A stretch of DNA of 24,092 bases from positions 1 to 24,092 of the forward strand of contig NZ_JBILQX010000039.1 in the NCBI RefSeq assembly GCF_044372965.1, in the 5' to 3' direction. Positions within the stretch are counted from its first letter, which is position 1; every line of letters starts with the position of its first letter. This document shows, piece after piece, positions 1-8,248 of this stretch. The notes below the pieces were generated by a model. The model saw nothing but the letters and a program-made list of their open reading frames with translations, ran no database searches and was not told where the DNA came from. The stretch is from Elstera sp044372965. GTDB lineage: Bacteria > Pseudomonadota > Alphaproteobacteria > Elsterales > Elsteraceae. A program made the position numbers and the translations under genes.

Positions 1-1311
1 CTCGCCGGGGGCAATCGGCTGGCCCTCGGCGTTCAGAACCTCCACCTTCCAACCAGGAACGGCTTTGGTGGGGGAGCCGGATTTGATCGGCAGCGCTTCC
101 AGGCCTAAGCAATTCGCCGCCACCGGCCAGCCGGTTTCGGTCTGCCACCAATGATCGACGACGGGCACCTTCACCCGGTCCTGCGCCCAATGCAGCGTAT
201 CGGGGTCGCACCGTTCGCCCGCCAGAAACAGCGCGCGGAAGCCCGACAGATCATAGTCGGCCATCAACGCCCCGGTCGGATCGTCGCGCTTGATCGCCCG
301 GAAGGCGGTCGGCGCAGTGAAGAGAATCTTCACGTCGTGCTGCTGAATGATCCGCCAGAAGGCTCCCGCATCGGGCGTGCCCACGGGCTTGCCTTCGTAA
401 AGAACCGTCGTCGCCCCATAGAGCAGCGGGCCATAAACGATATAGGAATGCCCAACGACCCAGCCGACATCGGAGGCGGTGAACATCACCTCGCCCGGCG
501 CTAGGCCGTAGAGATTCTTCAAGCTCCACAGCAGCGCCACCATATAGCCGCCCGAATCGCGCACCACCCCCTTGGGAACGCCGGTCGTGCCGGAAGTATA
601 GAGAATATAGAGCGGATCGGTGGCCTCAACCGGAACGCAGGGAACCGCGGCTGCGGCAGCGACGACGGTGGCCCAATCATCATCCCGCGCCGGATCGAGC
701 GCCGCTTCGAGTTGTGGGCGTTGCACGATCACGCAGCGCGACGGTTTGTGAACGGACATGGCCAACGCCGCATCGAGCAGCGGCTTATAGGCGATGACCC
801 GCCCCGGCTCCAGCCCGCAGGAGGCGGAGAGGATGACCTTCGGTTTCGCGTCTTCGATGCGGGTTTTGAGTTCGGTCGCGGCGAACCCGCCGAACACCAC
901 CGAATGCACCGCCCCCAACCGCGCGCAGGCGAGCATCGCCATCGCGGCTTCCGGGATCATCGGCATATAGACCAGCACCCGGTCGCCCTTGCCAACGCCC
1001 AGCGCTGCGAGCGCCCCGGCCAGCTTTGCCACCTGCTCGGTCAGCGCGGCATAGGTGAAGCGCTCTACGGTGCCGGTCATGGCGGAATCATAAATCAGCG
1101 CCACCTGATCGCCCCGCCCGGCGGCAACGTGCCGGTCGAGGGCGTTGTGGCACACATTAGTGGTGGCCCCCGTGAACCAGCGCCCGCCGGGGCTCGCCTC
1201 CCGATCCAGCACGCTCGTCCAGGGGCTGAACCAATCGGCAGCTTGCGCCGCTTCCCCCCAGAAGCCTTCCGGGTCCGCCCACGCGCGGTCGTAATGATCC
1301 TGATAACCCAT
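1..1311 (-). CDS. prpE: Propionyl-CoA synthetase (propionate–CoA ligase), 3' end missing
   Basis: Activates propionate, and probably acetate more weakly, to the acyl-CoA through an acyl-adenylate; cytoplasmic. The first 437 residues are present and the frame runs off the left edge; the family is usually about 630 residues. Seen in order: an ACS-type N-terminal segment (residues 5–40), the adenylation P-loop YTSGTTGVPKGV (238–249) followed by RDSGGY, and the WWQTETGWP motif (388–396). RDxGGY after the P-loop is what I know of PrpE-type enzymes; acetyl-CoA synthetases usually have HTTGGY. The ATG at 1311 follows GGGGAGGACATC, a strong ribosome-binding site. It is divergent from the acyl-CoA ligase at 1477 across a 165-bp gap with no promoter boxes I would stand behind. 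The alternative is a general acetyl/propionyl-CoA synthetase. The catalytic C-terminal lysine lies outside the window. Confidence 0.9.
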   Translation of the reverse strand, partial: MGYQDHYDRAWADPEGFWGEAAQAADWFSPWTSVLDREASPGGRWFTGATTNVCHNALDRHVAAGRGDQVALIYDSAMTGTVERFTYAALTEQVAKLAGALAALGVGKGDRVLVYMPMIPEAAMAMLACARLGAVHSVVFGGFAATELKTRIEDAKPKVILSASCGLEPGRVIAYKPLLDAALAMSVHKPSRCVIVQRPQLEAALDPARDDDWATVVAAAAAVPCVPVEATDPLYILYTSGTTGVPKGVVRDSGGYMVALLWSLKNLYGLAPGEVMFTASDVGWVVGHSYIVYGPLLYGATTVLYEGKPVGTPDAGAFWRIIQQHDVKILFTAPTAFRAIKRDDPTGALMADYDLSGFRALFLAGERCDPDTLHWAQDRVKVPVVDHWWQTETGWPVAANCLGLEALPIKSGSPTKAVPGWKVEVLNAEGQPIAPGE

Positions 1312-1476
1312 GATGTCCTCCCCTTGCGACCTTTGGTGCCCGACTAGATAATTTTCTGTCTTCCTGCACCGCATTATGGTTCGATCTGCATTAATCATAG
1401 CCCCAGATGGGTCACAAGCGGAGGGGATGCCGCGCGACACTTCGCAGCAGGGGGCAAAAAAAGGGGGAGAGGAAGA

Positions 1477-3093
1477 ATGGTGCTTAACGGTTTGATGCGT
1501 AGTGCGGCCAATGGGGCAGCCCTGACGCCGGTAGATTTTCTTGATTGGACGGCGGCGACCTACCCAAGCGTCACCGCGATTATTCACGGGCAACAGCGCT
1601 GGACTTATGCGGAAATCCGCGCATTGGTCCGACAATTAGCATCACAACTGGCGGCGCGGGGCATTAAAGCGGGGGATACAGTCTCGGCGATTCTGCCGAA
1701 TACGCCGCCGATGGTGCTGTTGCATTACGCCGTGCCGATGCTGGGCGCGGTGCTGAACACGCTCAATACGCGCCTCGATGCCGCCACTATCGCCTTCCAA
1801 CTCCGCCACGGCGACGCAAAACTGCTGATCGTCGATAGCGATTTCAGCGCGCTGGCGGGGGCCGCGCTTGCCCAGTTGGACACGCCGCCGTCGGTGATCG
1901 ACGTGCTCGATCCGCTGGCCCACGCCCCCGGCCCGCGCCTCGGCGACATTGAGTTCGACGCGTGGGTCGCGGGGGGGGATCCTGCTTTCGCCGTGCCCGC
2001 CATTGAAGACGAATGGTCGCCGATGGCGCTCAACTATACCTCCGGCACCACGGGCGACCCGAAGGGCGTCGTCTATCACCATCGCGGCGCTTACTTGAAC
2101 GCGGTGAATAATGCCGTCGTCTGGTCGATGCCCCGGCACCCGGTCTATCTCTGGACCCTGCCGATGTTCCACTGCAACGGCTGGTGCTTTCCCTGGACGA
2201 TCACCTTGCAGGCGGGCACGCACGTCTGCCTGCGCCGGGTGGAGGCGACCGCCATGTACAGCGCCATCGCCGACTATGGCGTGACGCACCTGTGCGGCGC
2301 GCCCATCGTTATGAATATGCTGATCCACGCGAAACCGGAGGAGCGCCGCCCGCTGCCCCATAAGGTGGAACTCATGACAGCCGCCGCCCCGCCGCCCGCT
2401 GCCGTGATTCAAGCGATGGAAGCGCAAGGCTTTTCCATCACCCACGTCTATGGCCTCACCGAAGTCTATGGCCCCGTCGTCTATTGCGCTTGGAAGACGG
2501 AGTGGGACGATCTGCCCGTCGAAGAGCGCGCCCACCTCAAAGCCCGCCAAGGCGTGCGCTACCAGTTGCAAGCCGGGCTGATGGTCGCCGATCCCGACAC
2601 GCTGGAGCCCGTGCCCGCCGACGGGAAAACCCTGGGCGAGGTGTTCATTCGCGGCAATATCACCATGCTCGGCTATCTCAAGAACCCCGAGGCGACCGAG
2701 AAAGCTTTCGCAGGCGGCTGGTTTCATACCGGCGACCTCGCGGTGCTGGACGCAGACGGCTATATCGCCCTGAAGGACCGTTCGAAGGACATCATCATCT
2801 CAGGCGGCGAGAATATCTCGACGATTGAAGTGGAGAGCGTGCTCTACGCCCATCCGGCCGTTCTGGAAGCCGCCGTCGTTGCCCGGCCCGATGAAAAATG
2901 GGGCGAAACCCCCTGTGCCTTCATCACCTTGAAAGACGGCGACCAAGCCACCGAGGCCGAAATTATCGCCCACTGCCGCGCCCACCTCGCGAGCTTCAAG
3001 GTTCCGAAAACGATTGTCTTTGGCCCCTTGCCGAAAACCTCCACCGGCAAAGTGCAGAAGTTCTTACTGCGCGATCAGGCGAAAACACTGTAA
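1477..3093 (+). CDS. Acyl-CoA synthetase, AMP-binding family (medium-chain / DmdB-like)
   Basis: ATP-dependent ligase joining a carboxylic acid to CoA through an acyl-AMP. It is complete at 538 residues. Visible motifs: P-loop YTSGTTGDPKGV (187–198), the aromatic/His segment PMFHCNGW (229–236), YGLTE (325–329), HTGD (417–420), the hinge around KDRSKD (433–438) and the C-terminal KTSTGK with the predicted catalytic Lys525. Length and motifs fit the group that includes 3-methylthiopropionyl-CoA ligases (DmdB) and medium-chain fatty-acyl ligases; the substrate cannot be read from sequence. The ATG follows GGGGGAGAGGAAGA. It is a single-gene unit, divergent from prpE and closed by the hairpin at 3100–3129. 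A degraded relative of its 3' end lies at 5049–5242. Confidence 0.9.
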   Translation: MVLNGLMRSAANGAALTPVDFLDWTAATYPSVTAIIHGQQRWTYAEIRALVRQLASQLAARGIKAGDTVSAILPNTPPMVLLHYAVPMLGAVLNTLNTRLDAATIAFQLRHGDAKLLIVDSDFSALAGAALAQLDTPPSVIDVLDPLAHAPGPRLGDIEFDAWVAGGDPAFAVPAIEDEWSPMALNYTSGTTGDPKGVVYHHRGAYLNAVNNAVVWSMPRHPVYLWTLPMFHCNGWCFPWTITLQAGTHVCLRRVEATAMYSAIADYGVTHLCGAPIVMNMLIHAKPEERRPLPHKVELMTAAAPPPAAVIQAMEAQGFSITHVYGLTEVYGPVVYCAWKTEWDDLPVEERAHLKARQGVRYQLQAGLMVADPDTLEPVPADGKTLGEVFIRGNITMLGYLKNPEATEKAFAGGWFHTGDLAVLDADGYIALKDRSKDIIISGGENISTIEVESVLYAHPAVLEAAVVARPDEKWGETPCAFITLKDGDQATEAEIIAHCRAHLASFKVPKTIVFGPLPKTSTGKVQKFLLRDQAKTL

Positions 3094-3099
3094 TCGGGC

Positions 3100-3129
3100 G
3101 GGGCTTCGGGAGCACCGAAGCCCCTTTTT
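3100..3129 (+). terminator. Rho-independent terminator of the acyl-CoA synthetase gene
   Basis: A perfect 10-bp stem (GGGGCTTCGG, loop GAGCA, CCGAAGCCCC) is followed at once by TTTTTCTT and starts 7 bases after the stop codon. The T-tract is on the plus strand only, so it serves the ligase gene. It sits directly before the stop codon of the convergent chemoreceptor gene. Confidence 0.9.
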
Positions 3130-3130
3130 C

Positions 3131-4840
3131 TTAAACCGCAAGAACGGTCTGCACGAAACCTTCCACTTCCCGGTCCAGCCGGGTGGATTGTTCGGCAAGC
3201 GCCGTCGATGCTGCCAGAACGTCGTTCGCCGCGTCGCCGGTTTTCGTGGCAACCTGATGGATATCGTCCACGGTAGCGCTCACCGTCGCCGTTCGCCGAA
3301 ACGCCTCCTGCGCATGGCGGGCGATCTCTTGGGCCGTCATCCCCTGCTGGGTAACGGCGCTGGCAATGGAGCCGCTGATAGCATGGCTATCGCCAACGGT
3401 TCCCGACACCTGGTTCAATGCCTCCGCCGACGCCTCGACCGACGCGCGCATGTCGGAAATCCGGGCAATAATATCCTGAGTGGCCCCGGCGGTTTGATTG
3501 GCGAGATTTTTGACCTCGGACGCAACAACTGCAAAGCCCTTCCCAGCATCGCCCGCGCGCGCCGCTTCAATGGTCGCATTCAACGCCAGAAGATTGGTTT
3601 GTCCGGCAATCGATTGGATTAAACTCACCACATCACCGATTTGCGCCGCAGCATCAGTCAATTGGCGAACCTCGGCATCCGCCGTTTCGGTCTGGTTGCG
3701 CGCCCGCGTGTTGATATCGGTAGCGCGGTCAACCTGATGGCCGATCTCGCCAACCGAAGCCGCGAGCTCTTCAGTCGCCGCCGCGATGGTCTTCACATTG
3801 TCGGCGGTATCGTCGGCCAAAGCCGCCATCACAATCGTTTGATCGACGGTCTGTTTGCTCGCCGTCGCCATGGTCTGCGCGCTGATCCGCAGCGCCTGGG
3901 CAGCTTGAGTCTGCTGGCGAATGAGCGTGCCGACCGTATTTTGAAACTTCTGCGCTAGGGTTTCACGCAGGATTTTGCGCTCCGCTGCCGCAGCGATCTC
4001 TTGCTCTTGCTGCGCCTGGGTTAGCGCCCGGCGTTCCTGTTCTGCTTTGCGGAAGATACCGAGCGCCTCGACCATGGTGCCCACTTCGTCGCGCTTGTGA
4101 TGCTGCGGCAGTGGCGTATCAAGGTCGCCGCGCGCCAACTGGTGCATCGCCAGTTCCACCCGCGTCAGCGGCCGCGTAACCCAGGCGAGGAATCCTAGCG
4201 CCAGGGCAAAACTACCCGCTAGAGCCAAGAGACCCGCGACCAATACAAGTGTCTGTAGCCGATCCCCTTCTGCAATAAGATAGAGAATATCGGTCGATAG
4301 GCGCTGTGTTGATTGTTCAGCAACATCGTGGACGCTCTTGGTCAGCTTGGCTACTTCCCCAGAGAGGTTTTCAGCAACCCCGTCAAACTTCAGCATAAAG
4401 CGGTTGCCACCTTCCGTTCCTTCGGTCAGATAAGCATTCGCCATCTGTTTCCCAAGATCGTCGTATGCGGGAAAAGCAGCATTGACAGTATCCAGGCTTG
4501 AAACGATACTCGGAAAATCGAGTTGCCCTGCGATTGCAATGGCTTTTCGCATATTTTTTTCAAATTCTTGCGTATTTTCTTTAGCCAATTCGAAAGCTTC
4601 GGGATCCCTTCTCGCCGAGATGTCGTGAAAATGCAAAGAGTGAGCCAATATATTATTTTCAATTATTTTAATTACTTCGACAAGCAACATAATATTGGGC
4701 ACCGGCTCAACATTCATCTGGTTTACTCGATAAAGTTCTTTTGTTTGGTATTGCAACATCCAAACAGAAGCACTAACGATTGAGAAAACCATCAACGCAT
4801 TTGCGGCAACCATAGCCAGAACTTTATTACGAATTTTCAT
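3131..4840 (-). CDS. Methyl-accepting chemotaxis protein (4HB-type sensor, HAMP, MCP signal domain)
   Basis: Transmembrane chemoreceptor that signals through CheW/CheA to the flagellar motor. 569 residues from the ATG at 4840, chosen because GAGG lies 6 bases upstream; a TTG four codons earlier lacks this. Domains: short cytoplasmic start, TM1 about 8–29, periplasmic helical region about 30–195 (four-helix-bundle size), TM2 about 197–220, HAMP about 219–271, signalling coiled coil about 300–565. The hairpin tip includes QTNLLALNATIEAARAG (414–430) followed by GKGFAVVASEV. No C-terminal CheR/CheB-tethering pentapeptide is present. No che or flagellar genes are nearby, so it is an orphan receptor. 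The ligand is unknown. The sensor half is markedly richer in A+T than the signalling half. Confidence 0.93.
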   Translation of the reverse strand: MKIRNKVLAMVAANALMVFSIVSASVWMLQYQTKELYRVNQMNVEPVPNIMLLVEVIKIIENNILAHSLHFHDISARRDPEAFELAKENTQEFEKNMRKAIAIAGQLDFPSIVSSLDTVNAAFPAYDDLGKQMANAYLTEGTEGGNRFMLKFDGVAENLSGEVAKLTKSVHDVAEQSTQRLSTDILYLIAEGDRLQTLVLVAGLLALAGSFALALGFLAWVTRPLTRVELAMHQLARGDLDTPLPQHHKRDEVGTMVEALGIFRKAEQERRALTQAQQEQEIAAAAERKILRETLAQKFQNTVGTLIRQQTQAAQALRISAQTMATASKQTVDQTIVMAALADDTADNVKTIAAATEELAASVGEIGHQVDRATDINTRARNQTETADAEVRQLTDAAAQIGDVVSLIQSIAGQTNLLALNATIEAARAGDAGKGFAVVASEVKNLANQTAGATQDIIARISDMRASVEASAEALNQVSGTVGDSHAISGSIASAVTQQGMTAQEIARHAQEAFRRTATVSATVDDIHQVATKTGDAANDVLAASTALAEQSTRLDREVEGFVQTVLAV

Positions 4841-4886
4841 TTTTTGCCTCAAACCACCAACATAGTTACTGTAAGCTAAAAGTCCG

Positions 4887-4915
4887 CTATTAATGTTTGG
4901 TTAAATTTCGCGCAA
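4887..4915 (-). promoter_or_regulatory. Candidate sigma-70-type promoter for the chemoreceptor gene
   Basis: On the minus strand TTGCGC, a 17-base spacer and TAATAG lie about 45 bases upstream of the receptor start codon, in an AT-rich gap. The boxes are only partial matches to consensus and this was read by eye. I saw no flagellar-type (sigma-28) motif. Confidence 0.35.
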
Positions 4916-4958
4916 ATTCATACCAATCGCCTGCTTTTTAATCAGGGCGGGGCTCATT

Positions 4959-4989
4959 AAAAAAAACCGCCGATCGGGGGAATCAGCGG
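4959..4989 (-). terminator. Terminator-like hairpin, degraded copy of the DUF465 terminator
   Basis: Read on the minus strand, CCGC-T-GAT pairs with ATC-G-GCGG with one mismatch and is followed by eight Ts. Its sequence matches, in degraded form, the terminator of the intact DUF465 gene at 11221–11253. It is the first plausible terminator downstream of the ABC transporter operon that ends at 5253, so I infer that it may now end that transcript. Confidence 0.55.
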
Positions 4990-5027
4990 GTGGCGATTGA
5001 CCTTTTTTGCGCGTTAAAGAGCGAGAA

Positions 5028-5054
5028 TCACGCCATTTGCGCAATTTCGTCCCG
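5028..5054 (-). pseudogene. 3' remnant of a DUF465 (YdcH-family) gene
   Basis: The minus strand reads RDEIAQMA then TGA. This matches the last residues (KDEIARMA, TGA) of the intact DUF465 protein at 11291–11452. The similarity continues downstream through the 3' untranslated stretch (GCGTTAAAGA and GTGGCGAT are shared) into the terminator hairpin at 4959–4989. Upstream of residue R the similarity stops abruptly near 5054–5058, where similarity to the acyl-CoA synthetase takes over. No start codon or N-terminal half remains. I read it as a gene remnant, not a functional micro-ORF. Confidence 0.65.
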
Positions 5055-5242
5055 GCCCGGTCTCATAAAAAAATGGGACGAGCCCTCCCGTACCGTCATC
5101 ACCCGGAAAGCCAATGCCCACGTCCCGGAAGCCGAGAGTATCACCCCTTGCCGGGGTGCATCTGGCGAGCTTCAAAGGGCCGAAAACCTCCACCGGCACC
5201 GTGCAGAGGTTCCTGCTGCGCGACCCGGCGAAGGTTCTTTAG
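5049..5242 (+). pseudogene. 3' remnant of an acyl-CoA synthetase gene
   Basis: Corresponds to roughly residues 470–538 of the ligase encoded at 1477–3093. One frame gives KKWDEPSRTVITRKA (compare EKWGETPCAFITLKD) up to TPCRG (compare AHCRA). The match then moves to another frame: HLASFKGPKTSTGTVQRF, ending RDPAKVL then TAG at 5240–5242. Thus there is at least one frameshift. There is also an in-frame loss of about nine codons between two CCGAAAAC repeats still present in the intact gene. The KTSTGK lysine is now threonine. The N-terminal 85–90% is absent. It ends 10 bases from the stop codon of the convergent ABC ATPase gene. Confidence 0.75.
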
Positions 5243-5252
5243 CAGGCGAGGG

Positions 5253-6275
5253 TTAGCCAACCCTGCCTTCTGCGACTGCATGGCAGGCCACGAGCCCCTC
5301 CGCGCTAGCGACGAGGGGGGGGCGTTCCTGCTTGCACCGGTCGTTCGCCAGCGGGCACCGAGGATGATAGAAGCACCCGGACGGCGGCGTGATCGGATTG
5401 GGGATTTCGCCTTGCACCGGCAAGCGCTGCCGCCCGCTCATGGCAAGGTCCGGCACGGCATCCAGCAGCATCCGCGTGTAGGGATGGCGGGGCGCGGTGA
5501 ACAGTTGGCGCGAGGGCGCGACTTCGACCAACCGCCCCAAGTAGAGCACCCCTACCCGCGTCGCCATGTGCCGCACGACCGCCAGATTATGGGAAATGAG
5601 CAGATAGGTTAGGCCGAATTCTGCCTGCAAATCCTTCATCAGGTTCAGAATCTGTGCCTGGACCGACACATCGAGCGCCGAGGTTGGCTCGTCACACACT
5701 AAGAACTCGGGGTTGCCGGCCAGCGCCCGGGCAATCGCGATCCGCTGGCGCTGCCCACCCGAAAACTCATGGGGAAACTTTACCCCATCGGCAGGATCAA
5801 GCCGAACAAGACGCAACAACTCGGCAACCCGCGCGGCAATCGCTCCCTCATCGGCGTGCAGCCCGAAGGCGCGCATCGGCTCGGCAATGATCGTATCGAC
5901 GCGCATGCGGGGGTTTAGGCTGGCGTAGGGATCTTGAAAAATCATCTGGAAGCGCCGCCGCAACCGCCGCATTTCTGCGGCGTTACCGACTTTCGTAATA
6001 TCGGTGCCATCGAAGCGGATTTCGCCCTCCGTCGGGCGCAGCAGGCCGACGATCATTTTGGCGATGGTGGATTTCCCCGACCCCGATTCGCCCACCAGCG
6101 CGAAAGTTTCGCCCTTGGGGATGGAGAAGCTGACGTTATCCACCGCTTGAAGCGATTGTTTCGGCGAGCCTTCCAGCACCCGGTTCAGCCAGGGTTTCGA
6201 TACGTCGAACACGCACCGTAGCCCTTCGACGTTGAGCAGCGGCGCGGCGTCTGCTTGGAATGCAACGGCAGTCAT
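5253..6275 (-). CDS. Oligopeptide/dipeptide ABC transporter ATP-binding protein (OppF/DppF type)
   Basis: One of the two ATPases that power a peptide-type importer at the inner membrane. 340 residues. Walker A GESGSGKST (62–70), Q-loop QDPYASLNP (114–122), signature FSGGQRQRIAIARAL (171–185), Walker B FLVCDEP (191–197), H-loop His229. The C-terminal oligopeptide-family extension has four cysteines (301, 307, 314, 331); in some family members this cluster binds an iron–sulfur centre. Between the early beta-strand and Walker A an insert (KPWLNRVLEGSPKQSLQAV) is typical of the OppF/DppF subunit, which distinguishes it from the OppD-type partner. The ATG is preceded by GGAGG and overlaps the upstream ATPase stop codon (ATGA), so the two are translationally coupled. 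Last gene of the operon. Substrate unknown. Confidence 0.93.
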   Translation of the reverse strand: MTAVAFQADAAPLLNVEGLRCVFDVSKPWLNRVLEGSPKQSLQAVDNVSFSIPKGETFALVGESGSGKSTIAKMIVGLLRPTEGEIRFDGTDITKVGNAAEMRRLRRRFQMIFQDPYASLNPRMRVDTIIAEPMRAFGLHADEGAIAARVAELLRLVRLDPADGVKFPHEFSGGQRQRIAIARALAGNPEFLVCDEPTSALDVSVQAQILNLMKDLQAEFGLTYLLISHNLAVVRHMATRVGVLYLGRLVEVAPSRQLFTAPRHPYTRMLLDAVPDLAMSGRQRLPVQGEIPNPITPPSGCFYHPRCPLANDRCKQERPPLVASAEGLVACHAVAEGRVG

Positions 6276-7279
6276 CGGCTCGCCTCCGAGGCTAACGCAG
6301 TCAATTGAGTTTCATCGAGAAAACAGGCAACGCTGCCATTCCCCACCGCGCGCACCGGCGGGCGTTCCGCTCGGCACTGGTCGGTTACAAAAGCGCAGCG
6401 CGGGTTGAAGGCGCAGCCCTTGGGAATATGGGCCAGGCGCGGCATCGAGCCGGGAATCTGCGTCAGGCGCTCGGCTTCCGCCTCGGGATCAGGGATCGAG
6501 CCCATCAAGCCTTTCGTATAGGGATGACGGGGCGATTTGATCACCTCGCGCACGGGGCCGATTTCGACAATGCGGCCCGCATACATCACCGCTACCCGGT
6601 CCGCCGTTTCCGCGATCACGCCCATATCGTGCGTGACGAGAATAACGGCGGTGTTCTTCTCCCGGCACAGGCGCTTGAGCACCGCGATGATTTGCGCCTG
6701 CACCGAGACGTCGAGCGCCGTGGTCGGCTCGTCGGCAATCACCAACTCGGGTTCGGCGGCCAGCGCTAGGGCGATGACCACGCGCTGGCGCATTCCGCCC
6801 GAAAACTCATGCGGGTAACTGTCCAGCCGCCGTTCTGCTGCCGGAATCCCAACCTCGACCAGCAGGTCAATAGCGCGCTGGCGGGCCTCAGCTTCCGAAA
6901 GCGGGAGATGCGTGCGGATCGTCTCGATCAACTGCTCGCCGACGCGGTAGAGCGGGTTCAGCGAGGTTAGCGGGTCTTGGAACACCATGCCGATGCGCCG
7001 CCCGCGAATCTTCCGCAGCTCTTCCGGCGGCAAGCCATTGATCTGCTGGCCCTTCAAGCGAACCGTGCCGCTGGCGATCCGGCCCGGTGGCTCCAGCAGA
7101 CCGATCAGCGCGGTACCGGTGAGCGATTTGCCTGCGCCGGATTCGCCCACCAGCCCCAGCACTTCGCCGGGTTTGATGCTGAAAGAAATTTGATCGACCG
7201 CGCGCAGAATGCCGCGCCGGGTGGGGAATTCCACCACCAGATCGCGCACCTCAAGCAGCGCTTCAGGGGTTTCGGTCAT
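6272..7279 (-). CDS. Oligopeptide/dipeptide ABC transporter ATP-binding protein (OppD/DppD type)
   Basis: Second ATPase of the importer. 335 residues: Walker A GESGAGKSL (45–53), Q-loop QDPLTSLNP (101–109), signature FSGGMRQRVVIA (159–170), Walker B LVIADEP (179–185), H-loop His217. The C-terminal extension carries cysteines 289, 295, 302 and 319. The FSGGMRQR variant of the signature is characteristic of OppD/DppD, the partner of FSGGQRQR in the other subunit. The start codon lies 3 bases after the stop codon of the permease gene, with no strong ribosome-binding site of its own, so translation is probably coupled. Confidence 0.93.
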   Translation of the reverse strand: MTETPEALLEVRDLVVEFPTRRGILRAVDQISFSIKPGEVLGLVGESGAGKSLTGTALIGLLEPPGRIASGTVRLKGQQINGLPPEELRKIRGRRIGMVFQDPLTSLNPLYRVGEQLIETIRTHLPLSEAEARQRAIDLLVEVGIPAAERRLDSYPHEFSGGMRQRVVIALALAAEPELVIADEPTTALDVSVQAQIIAVLKRLCREKNTAVILVTHDMGVIAETADRVAVMYAGRIVEIGPVREVIKSPRHPYTKGLMGSIPDPEAEAERLTQIPGSMPRLAHIPKGCAFNPRCAFVTDQCRAERPPVRAVGNGSVACFLDETQLTALASEASR

Positions 7280-7282
7280 GGC

Positions 7283-8236
7283 TTATCTCAGTTTCGGATT
7301 GAGGGCGTCGCGCAGCCAATCGCCGAGCAGATTTACCGACAGGGCCAAGGCCAGCAGCGTGAGCGAGGGGAAGAACAGAATCCACCATTCCCCCGAGGCG
7401 ATATATTCCTGGCCGACGCGGATCAGCGTGCCCAACGACGGTTGAGTCGGCGGCGCACCGACACCAAGGTAGGATAGGGTTGCTTCGGCAATAATCGCCA
7501 AGGCCAGTCCGAGGGTGCCGATGACCAAGACCGGCCCTAAAACGTTCGGTAACACGTGCCGGACCATAATCGTCAGCGGGGCCAGCCCGATCACGCGCGC
7601 GGCTTGCACATATTCCTTATTCCGCTCCACCATCGTCACCCCGCGCACCGTGCGCGCATACTGGGGCCATTCGGAAAACCCGATGGCGAGGATCAGTACC
7701 GGCACGGCAAGGGCGGCATGGCTTTGCACCGGCAGCACCCCTCGGAAAACCCCAAAGATGAGCATGGCTACCAGAATCGACGGGAAGGTAAGCTGAATGT
7801 CGGCAATGCGCATAATGATGCTGTCAATAATGCCGCCTCGGTAGCCCGCAATCAGCCCCAGCGTTACGCCGATGAGCATGGCAAGACCAACGGCGGCAAA
7901 CCCGACGAACAATGACGCGCGCGACCCGTAAAGAATGGTGGAGAGGATATCGCGGCCCTGATCGTCGGTTCCGAGCAGATAGCTATTCTGCGTGAACTCG
8001 TTGACGGCCATCGGGGCCGTCTTGCCATCCATCAGATTCAAACCGGCCGGATCGAACGGATTCTGCGTCGCCAATAGCGGGGCGAAGACAGCGCCAATGA
8101 AAATCATCAGCACCACAAACGCCGCCACCATCGTTACCGGCGATTGGCGGAAGGAATAGGCGACGTCCGAGTCCCAAATCTTAAAGAGCTTCTGCCGCAG
8201 GCTGACCGTGGGCAAGGCGGTTGGCGTATCGCGCAT
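7283..8236 (-). CDS. Oligopeptide/dipeptide ABC transporter permease (OppC/DppC type)
   Basis: Inner-membrane channel subunit, 317 residues. It has an N-terminal cytoplasmic lead with an OppC-type first helix (about 36–58), a periplasmic loop containing LLGTDDQGRDILS (about 87–99, a hallmark of OppC/DppC permeases), then further helices. The EAA-type coupling loop EYVQAARVIGLAP (about 209–221) docks on the ATPases. The C-terminus DWLRDALNPKLR is typical of the family. It follows the other permease by a 12-base gap. The substrate cannot be deduced. Confidence 0.92.
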   Translation of the reverse strand: MRDTPTALPTVSLRQKLFKIWDSDVAYSFRQSPVTMVAAFVVLMIFIGAVFAPLLATQNPFDPAGLNLMDGKTAPMAVNEFTQNSYLLGTDDQGRDILSTILYGSRASLFVGFAAVGLAMLIGVTLGLIAGYRGGIIDSIIMRIADIQLTFPSILVAMLIFGVFRGVLPVQSHAALAVPVLILAIGFSEWPQYARTVRGVTMVERNKEYVQAARVIGLAPLTIMVRHVLPNVLGPVLVIGTLGLALAIIAEATLSYLGVGAPPTQPSLGTLIRVGQEYIASGEWWILFFPSLTLLALALSVNLLGDWLRDALNPKLR

Positions 8237-8248
8237 AGCGTCGAACCC

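Noticed and set aside
1642..2727. A 361-codon open frame antisense to the acyl-CoA synthetase
   Set aside because: The sense frame has every family motif. The antisense product is rich in His, Arg and Gly with no recognisable domain, as expected from high-GC codon structure.
4990..5256. An 88-codon open frame and a 201-codon one crossing the scar region, as possible novel small genes
   Set aside because: Their sequence is explained by out-of-frame fragments of the DUF465 and ligase remnants, and the longer one runs antisense into the ATPase gene.
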